Source: Monocercomonoides exilis
Taxonomy: Eukaryota > Preaxostyla > Oxymonadida > Polymastigidae
Direction: 5' to 3'
NCBI GenBank assembly: GCA_001643675.2
Contig: LSRY02000025.1
Coordinates: 250,001 to 314,000, forward strand
Length of the DNA stretch: 64,000 bases
Of this stretch, positions 56,337 through 64,000 are shown one piece after another. Made by a program: the position numbers and the translations under genes. The number at the start of each line of letters is the position of its first letter. Within the stretch, counting starts at the first letter, position 1. The notes under the pieces were generated by a model. That model was not told the DNA's origin. It searched no databases and was given only the letters and a program-made list of their open reading frames with translations.

Positions 56337-59300
56337 TCATTGCCATCTTCCCTTTGTTTTCTCCTCCTTCAGCAGTCTTGCCAGCCTTTTTGCATTCTTC
56401 GACCACATCTGCCCTTTCTGCCTCGCCATCGTCTCAATCTGACTGAAATCGAGTGATTGCTCTACCCTTGTTCGGATGTGGATATCGTCGTTCTTCAGAA
56501 ATTCTGTCAGAATAAACAGGGCATTCAGAATAAGCTCAGAATAGGGCGAGCTCAAAAGGGAAATGCATTTCGTGTCTGTGAGATTGGAGAGGAGCATCTG
56601 GTGGTTGGCTGTTGAGGGAAAAAAATAAAGGAAAAGCAAAAGAAAAGAAAAGAAAAGAAAAAAATAAAAAATAAAAAATAATGTCAATTAAGAATTTGAA
56701 GTTTAAAAAAGAAAAAATAGAAAAAAAAGAAAAAAGAAAAAATTCAAAAAAATCATCAACAACAGATAGCATTATCCATTAAAAAACATAATTTTATTCA
56801 TGTTCTTTTTCATATCATTTTCATTTCATTTCACTTCAGTTTTCCCCCTTCCCAAAACTCTCCCAAATCATACGGTGATGCACTGCCAGCGCACACAGTC
56901 CGCTAAGCAGATTCCTCTTGTGCTGCACTCTTTCTGCTCTGTTCTCTATCACTCCCCAGCTGAACCTCACCACTGCCCCAAACGAATGTGGAGCAGGAAA
57001 TCCATTGAACAGATGGAAAAGAGAGCGTGCTGCATTGATTTTGTCCTCCTTTCCTGGCTCTTCCTGGAAAATGGCAAACAAAACTCCGCTTCCTCCTTCC
57101 ATCTCCACCTCATCTCTGAACGGATTCACTCTTTTGTACCCTTCCGCATTCGATCCTGTGATAAGGATGTTGCACAGGGCTGTGAGAGAAAGCGAGAATT
57201 GAATGTGTTTTTTGATTCGCTCCATCAAAAGAGGAATACAGCCATCTGCCACCAGCTTCTTCACTATGGAGAAGGAGTCTGGCAGTGTGAAACGCAAAAA
57301 TGCTCTTACAGGAACATCCAATTCACAATTTTTCTCTTTTATTTCGTTCATTTTTGGTCTTTGTTTTGATTTTGATTCAATTTCAATTTCAGTTTCAGTT
57401 TCAGATTCATTTGGCAAAGCAAGCAAGTTCACAAGGCAACTGCTGAGTGAAGGAGAAGAGGCAAAGACATCCGCAGTGTGTTGAATGTTCCCATTCAGTG
57501 ATGTGTTTATGATTTGACACAGATCAATCTTCAGAGAGAAAGGAGGGCTGAGCGAAAGAGCAGCAGAAATGAGAGAAAAGAAAGAGGAAGAGATGATTGC
57601 GCAGCGTTGGGTAGAGTCAGAAGAAGAAAGAAGAGAAAGAAGAGGAGGAATGAAAAGACAGTGAGAGGAGAGAGAGGGAGAGAGAGAAAGATCGGTGGAG
57701 GAAAGAGAAGAAATGGGGTGAGAGAGAGGGAAGGAAGAAGAAGAAGAAGAGGAGGAGGAGGAGGAGGAAGGAGAAGAAGAAGAGGGAGAAGAAGAAAAGG
57801 AGGAAGGAGACATGAGTTGAAGTGAACGAGAGGATTTTGGAGTGGATGTGGAAGCAAATGAAGAAGAAGAAGCGAAAGAAGAATTCATTTCATTGTCTTC
57901 TGAAGAAGATGAAGAAGAAATAGAAACTTGAGGAATGAACTTCTGAACCAGCAAATGCATTTTGTCGAGAATTTTGATAAGTTTTTCTTCTTCTGGATGA
58001 ATTTCCGGTTTAATTGGTTCATCTTCCAAGTGAATTGAAGAGCTTTCTGTTGATTTTAGTTCAATTTCTTCTTTTTCTTCTTTCTCCTTCTTATTGTCTT
58101 TTTTGTTATCTTCTTCTTCTTCTTCTTCTCTTTCTTTCTTTTCCTCTTTAATTTTCTCTTCTTCTCTCTCTTTCTTTTCTTCTTCTTTTCTATCGTAATC
58201 TTCATCATCTTTGTCATCATCATCATTTTCTTTCTCTTCAATCGCTCCAAAACGAGGAAAAGTGTTCTTTTCATCCAAAATGGCAGAAGAATCATCTTTT
58301 CTTTGGAAAGTTCTTCTTTCTTTCTCTTCTTCTTCTCTTTCTTCTTCTCTTTCTCTTTCTTTATCTTTTTCTCTTCTCTTCTCTTCTCCTTCCTCTTCTT
58401 CCTCTTCCTCTTCCTTCTCTTCCTCTTTCTCTTTCTCCTCTTTCTCTTCCTCCTCTTCCTCTTCCTCTTCTTTTCTCTCTCTCTTCTCTTTTCTCTTTAT
58501 TTCTCTCTTTCCTAAGGAATATCTTATTGCAGAAGCTGAAGCTGAAGTTGATTTGTTATCTTCTTCTTCTCTTCCTTCTCTTCCTTCTTCTTCTCTTTCT
58601 CTCTCTCCTTCTTCTCTTTCTCTTTCTTTCTTCATCTCCTCTATTTCCTTCTTCAATCCTTCGATTTCTTTCTCTTTCTCTTCCATTTTCTTTTCCATTG
58701 CTTCTTTCTCTTCTTCCATTTCTTCTTTTTCTTTCAATAGTTCTTCTTTCTTTTCCTTCAATTTCTTAATTTTCTCCTTCATTTTCTCTTTTTCTTCTTT
58801 CAATTTTGCTATTTCTTCTTCTTTTTCCTTCAAAGAAATCTTCAAAACTTCTTTTTCTTTTTCTCTTTCGTCTTTTTCTTCCTTTTCTTCTTTCTCTTCC
58901 TTTTCTTCTTTCTCTTCTTTCTCTTCTTTCTCTTCTTTCTCTTCCTTTTCTTCTTTCTCTTCTTTCTCTTCTTTTTCTTCCTTTTCTTCTTTTTCTTCCT
59001 TTTCTTCCTTTTCTTCTTCTTCTCTCTTCAAATTCTTCAAATTTTCTTCCATTTCTTTCTTCTCCTTCTCTAATTTCTTCATTTCTTCCATCTTCTTCTT
59101 CATTCCTTCTTCAAACACGTTCATTTTCCCTTCGATTTCATTCAGAAATTCATTTGCGATTCTTTCCTTCTCTTCCATTTTCTTCTTCATTTCTTCTTCT
59201 TCTTCTTCTTTTTCTCTTAAAATAACATGCAATTTCTTTATTTCTTCTTCTTTCTCCTTTTCTCTTTCTTCTTTTTCTTCTTTTTCTTCTTTTTCTTCTT

Positions 59301-62300
59301 TTTCTTCCTTTTCTTTCTTCTTCTCTTCTTCTTCTTCTTCTCTCTTCTTCTCCTCTTTCTCCTTCATTTCCTTCATTTCCTTTGAAATCTTCATAATTTC
59401 TTCTTCTTTCTCTTCCTTTTCTTTCTCTATTTCTTTCTTCTCTTCTCTTATTTCTTCTATTTGTATTTCCAGTTCTTTATTTCTTTCTTTCAATTTCTTT
59501 ATTTCTTCTTCTTTCTCCTTTTCTCTTTCTTTCCTTTCTTCTTCTTCTTTCTTCTTCTTCTCTTCTTCTCTTTCTCTTTTTTCTCTTTCTCTTTCTTCTC
59601 TTTCTCTTTCTTCTCTTTCTCTTTCTTCTCTTTCTCTTTCTTCTCTTTCTCTTTCTCTTTCTTCTTCTTCTTCTTCTTCTTCTTTCTTCTTTTTCTCTTC
59701 TTCTTCTCTTTTCTCTTCCTCTTCCTCTTCCTTTGCTTCTTTCTCTTTTATTCCTTTCACTTCCATAATTATTGGAATAGATCCTTTTTCTTCTTCTTCT
59801 TCTTTTTCCTCTTCTTCTTTTTCTTCACCTTCCTTCTCTTTCTCTTCTCTTTCTTTCTCTCTCTTCTTTCTCTCTTCTTCAAGTTGCACTCTCAAATTCA
59901 TTATTTCTTGTTCATATTTCTTCAAAAGTTCATTTTCTTCTTTCTTCTTTTCTTCTTCTTTCTCTTTTTCTTCTTCTTCTTCTTTCTCTTTTTCTTCTTC
60001 TTCTTCTTTCTCTTCTTTCTCCTCTTCTTTCTCTTTTTCTCCTTCTTTCTCTTCCTTTTTATCTTCTTTCTCTTTCTCCTTCTCTTCCTTCTCCAAAGGC
60101 ATCAATTTCTTCTTACTTGATGCTTCTTTCAACTTCTTCACTTGCTTCTCATAAATTCTTCGGATTTCTTCATCTTCTTCATTCAATTTCATCATTTTGC
60201 TCTCAATTTTCTCGTTTTCTCCTTCTTTCTCTTTCTCTTTCTCTTCTTTTTCTTTTTCTTCTTTTTCTCCCTTTTCTCCTTCTTTCGCTTCTTTTTCTCC
60301 TTCTTTTTCTTTCTTCTCTTCTTTCTCTTCTTCTTCCTTTTCTTTCTCTTCTTTCACTTCCATTATTATTGGAATATATCCTTTCACTTCATCTTTTTCC
60401 TCTTTTTCTTTCTCTTCTTTCTTTTCGTTTGCTTCATTCATCATTTGCTTTAATTCTTCATTCTCTTTCATCAAATTCTCTATTCTTAACTTCATTTCTT
60501 CTTTCTCTTCATCTTTTTCCTTTTCCTTTTCCTTCTCTTTCTCTTTCTCTTCAATCATCATCTTCTTCAATTCTTCGTTCTCTTTCATTAAATTCTCTAT
60601 TTTTCTTTCCTTCTCTTCTTTTTCTTCTTTCTCTTTCGTTTCTCTTTCTTCTCTTTCTCTTTCTCTTTCTCTTTCTCTTTCTCTTTCTCCTTCTTCTCTC
60701 TCCTCTTCTTCTTTCTCTTCTTCCATCTTTCTTTTCAATTCTTCTAATTCTTTCTTCATCTTTTCATTTTCCTCTTTTAATTCTTTTATCATTTCTCTTT
60801 CTCTTTCTCTTTCTCTTTCTCTTTCTCTTTCTCTTTCTCTTTCTTCTTCTTCTCTCTTCTCTTTCTCTTCAACTATCATTGGAATAATTTCTTTCTCTTC
60901 TTTCTCTTCTTTCTCTTCTTTCTCTTCTTTCTCTTCTTTTTCTTCTTTCTCTTCTTTCTCTTCTTTTTCTTCTTTTTCTTCATTTTCTTCATTTTCTTCA
61001 TTTTTCTCTTCTTCTTTCTCTCCTTTTTCTCTTTCTTCTTTTTCCTTCTCCTTTTCTTCTTTCTCTTCCTCCTCTTTTTCCTTTTCCTTTTCTTTTTGTT
61101 CTTCTTTTTCCTCTTTCTCTTCCTTCTCTTCCTCTTTCTCTTCATCTTTCTCTTTCTTCTCTTTTTCTTTTTCTCTTTCTCTTTCTCTTTCTTCTTTCTC
61201 TTTCTCTCTCATTTTTCTTTCCTCTTCTAATTCTGCTCTTAAATTCATTATTTCTTGTTCATATTTCTTCGCAATTTCATTCTCTTCTTCCTTCTCTTTC
61301 TCTTCTTTGTCATTCTCTTCTTCTTCTTTTTCTTCAGTTTTCTCTTCTTCTTCCTTCTCTTCTTCCTTCTCTTCTTTTTCTTCTTTCTTTTCTTCTTCTT
61401 CTTCTCTTTTCTCTTTCTCTTCTTCTTCTTCGTTCTTTTCTTTTCCTTTTTCTTTCTCTTTCTCTTTCTCCTTTTCTTTCTCTTCAATAATCTTCTTTCT
61501 CAACTCTTCATTCTCTTTCATCAAATTTTCAATTCTTTTCTCTTTTTCTTCTTTTTCTCCTTCTCCTTCTCCTTCTCCTTCTCCTTCTTCTTTCTCTTCC
61601 TTCTCTTCCTTTTCCCCTTCCTTTCCTTCTTTCTCTTTCTCTTTCTCTTTCTCTTTCTCTTTCTCTTTCTCTTTCTCTTTCTCTTTCTCTTTCTCTTTCT
61701 CTTTCTCTTTCTCTTTCTCTTTCTCTTTCTCTTTCTCTTTCTCTTTCTCTTTCTCTTTCTCTTCATTCATTATTATTCTCAGCTCTTCATTCTCCTTCTT
61801 TAACTTCTTCATCTTCTCTTCCATTTCTTCTTTCTCTCTTTTTGCTCTTTCTGCTTTTTTCTTCGTTTCTTCTATCAAATTCTCATATTCTTTTAGTTTC
61901 TCTTCATTTATTGAAATATCTTCCTCTTCTTCTTCTTTCCTTTCTTCTTCTTCTTCTTCTTTCCTTTCTTTTTCTTCTTCTTCATCTTTCTTCTCTCCCT
62001 TCTCTTCTCGTTCTTCCTTTTCTTCTTCTTTCTCCTTCTCCTTCTCCTGCTCTTTCTCTTTCTCTTCTTCTTCTCCCTTTACTTCTTCTTTCTCTTCTTT
62101 CTCTTCATCTTTTTCCTTTTCTTCTTTCTCTTCATCTTTTTCCTTTTCTTCTTTCTTTTCTTCTTTCTCTTTCTCTTCTTCTTTCTCTTTTTTCTTTTCT
62201 TTCTCCTCCTCCTCTTCCTTCTCTTCTTTCACTTCAATTATAATTGGAATATTCTCTTTTTCTCTTTTCATCTTTTCTATTTCTTCTTTCAATCTTCGAA

Positions 62301-64000
62301 TTTCTTCTTCTTTCTCTTTCTCTCTCTCCTTCTCCTTCTCTTCCTCTTCCTCTTTTCCTTCTTTCTCTCTTTCTCTTTCTCTTTCTCTTTCTTCTTTCTC
62401 TCTCTCTCTCATTTTTCTTTCTTCTTCAAGTAGAATTCTCAACTTCAATATTTCTTGTTCATATTTCTTCATAACTTCTTCCTTTTCTTCTTCATTTTCT
62501 TTTCCTTCCTTCTTCTTCTCTTCTTTCTCTTTCTCCTTCTCCTTCTCCTTCTCTTCTTCAATCATCTTCTTCTTCAATTCTTCATTCTCCTTCATTAAAA
62601 TCTCTATTTTCTTTTCTTTCTCTTCTTCTCCTTCTTTTTCTCCTTCTTCTTTCTTTTCCTTTTCTTTTCCTTTCTCTTCTTCCTTTTCATTTGTTAAATT
62701 CATCATCATTCTCAAAACTTCGTTCTCTTTCAATAAATTCTCTATTCTTTTCTCTTTCTCTTCTTCATTTTCTTCTTCTTCTTCTTCCTTCTCTTTCTCT
62801 TCTTTCTCTTTCTCCTTTTCTTTCTCCTTCTCTTTCACTTCTTCAATCATAATCTTCCTTAAAACTTCGTTCTCTTTTAGAAGATTTTCAATTCTCAATT
62901 TCATTTCTTCCTTCTCTTCATCATCTTCTTTTTCTTCTTCTTTCTCTTCTTTTTCTTTCTTTTCTTCCCCTTCTTTCTCTTCCTTTTTCTCTTCTTCTTC
63001 CTCTTCCTTCTCTTCTTTCACTTCAATTATAATCGGAATATTCTCTTTTTCCCTTCTTAACTTTTCTATTTCTTCTTTCAGTCTTCGAATTTCTTCTTCT
63101 TTCTCCTCTTCCTTTTTATCTTCTTTCTCTTTCTCTTTCTCTTCAACAATCATTGGAATAATTTCTTTCTCTTCTTTTTCTTCATTTTTCTCCTCTTCTT
63201 TCTCCTCTTTCTCTTTTTCTTCCTTTTCTTCTTTTATTTCAATGATAATCGGAATAGTTTCTTCTTTCTCTTTCTTCTTTTTCTCTTCTTCAAGTTGCAT
63301 TCTCAAATTCTTTATTTCTTGTTCATATTTCTTCAAAAGTTCGCTTTCTTCTTTCTCCTTTTCTTTCTCTTCTTCTTCTTCTTTCCCCTCCTCTTCTTTC
63401 TCCTCCTTTTTATCTTCCTCTTTTTCTCCTTCTTCCTCTTCTTTCTCTTCTTTCACTTCAATTATTATTGGAATATTCTCTTTTTCTCTTCTCAACTTTT
63501 CTATTTCTTCTTTCAATCTTCGAATTTCTTCTTCTCTTTCTTTTTCTTTCTCCTTTTCTTTCTCTTCTTCTTTCTCTTTCTCTTTCACTTTCACTTCTTC
63601 AATCATGATCTTCCTTAAAACTTCGTTTTCTTTTAGCAAATTCTCTATTCTTAATTTCATTTCTTCTTTCTCTTCCTCTTCCTCTTCCTTCTCTTCTCCT
63701 TCTCTCTTTTCTTTCTCCTTTTCTTTCTCTTTCTCCTTCTCTTCTTCAATCATCTTCTTCTTCAATTCTTCGTTCTCCTTCATTAAAATCTCAATTCTTC
63801 TTTCTTTCTCTTCTTTCTCTTCTTTTCCTTTTTTCTCCTCTTTTTCTTCTTCTCCTTCTTCTTTCTCTTTCTCTTCTTCTTTCTCATTCGTCATATTCAT
63901 CATCATCCTTAACACCTCATTCTCTTTCAATAAATTCTCAATTCTTTTCTCTTTCTCCTCCTCCTCCTCCTCTTTTTCTTCTTCCTTCTCTTTCTTCTCT
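56337..64000 (-). CDS. Giant Glu/Lys coiled-coil protein with ARM-like C-terminus, 5' truncated by window edge
   Basis: The minus-strand frame is open from the window end to 56874. An intron follows at 56873-56609 (265 bp, GTATGA...CTCAACAG, phase 1), then the last exon 56608-56337. At least 2465 residues are visible. About 1900 residues are Glu/Lys heptad-like coil with recurring modules: LLKENEVLRKIMIEE, RRLKEEIEKLRREKEN followed by IPIIIEVKEEKE, and KKYEQEIMNLRxxLEEER. A Ser-rich linker follows. The C-terminal 300 residues form an ordinary helical domain (RAFLRFTLPDSFSIVKKLV, SLSLTALCNILITGS, INAARSLFHLF) that continues across the intron (LAVHHPNHQMLLSNL). This resembles ARM/HEAT-type repeats. 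A cytoskeletal or scaffold role is plausible but unproven. Without the intron the frame stops 12 codons past the donor. Confidence 0.75.

Noticed and set aside
58211-60154. A 647-codon plus-strand serine/phenylalanine-rich frame
   Set aside because: It is the antisense shadow of the Glu/Lys coiled coil (GAA/GAG reads as TTC/CTC/TCT). The minus frame has the ordinary C-terminal domain and intron.

Overview
The window looks like nuclear DNA of a protist, most likely an oxymonad. Monocercomonoides is my best guess. The host DNA is AT-rich, genes sit on both strands, and GT-AG introns of about 50-265 bp interrupt most of them, often with GTTTG- or GTATGA-type donors. Serine and Glu/Lys homopolymers, very large right-handed beta-helix surface proteins and a divergent multicopy family fit that group. 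Long open frames such as the 2717-residue one end at TGA and contain no in-frame TAA or TAG, so the standard code appears to be in use. The species call is inference.

Layout. 1-2.6 kb: the 3' part of a serine-rich gene, open from base 2. 3.8-6.2 kb: a Ser-rich protein with a CxxC zinc-binding motif and a C-terminal membrane anchor. 6.4-7.9 kb: a five-exon UBAC2-like (derlin/rhomboid-like, UBA-ended) gene that I could reconstruct exon by exon. 8.3-9.0 kb: a decayed minus-strand gene. 9.3-10.7 kb: the first of five paralogues (A-E) of a three-exon family of about 425-450 residues; the others lie at 31.8-33.2, 35.8-37.2, 49.0-50.5 and 54.0-55.5 kb, and all share intron positions and phases. 12.2-20.3 kb: an intronless receptor-like protein with signal peptide, beta-helix ectodomain, one membrane span and a degenerate kinase-like domain. 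56.3-64.0 kb: a giant Glu/Lys coiled-coil protein with an alpha-helical, ARM-like C-terminus, running off the window.

Mobile DNA. Two DIRS-like tyrosine-recombinase retroelements on the minus strand (21.75-27.17 kb and 40.71-46.58 kb) carry gag-like, RT plus RNase H, and tyrosine recombinase frames. The second has inverted terminal repeats of about 750 bp and the DIRS-style arrangement in which the outermost sequence is repeated, complementary, just inside the terminal repeat. Both are defective. A 2.4-kb unit at 28.1-30.5 kb has arms of about 195 bp, almost identical in inverted orientation, around a captured beta-helix gene fragment with six stop codons and no frameshift. Smaller foldback elements lie at 30.5, 31.2 and 53.4 kb. 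Two further repeat families are cut or bordered by the second DIRS element.

There is no operon-like logic here. The picture is a gene-poor, repeat-rich locus with a lineage-specific family expansion and layers of inserted, recombined and decaying elements.
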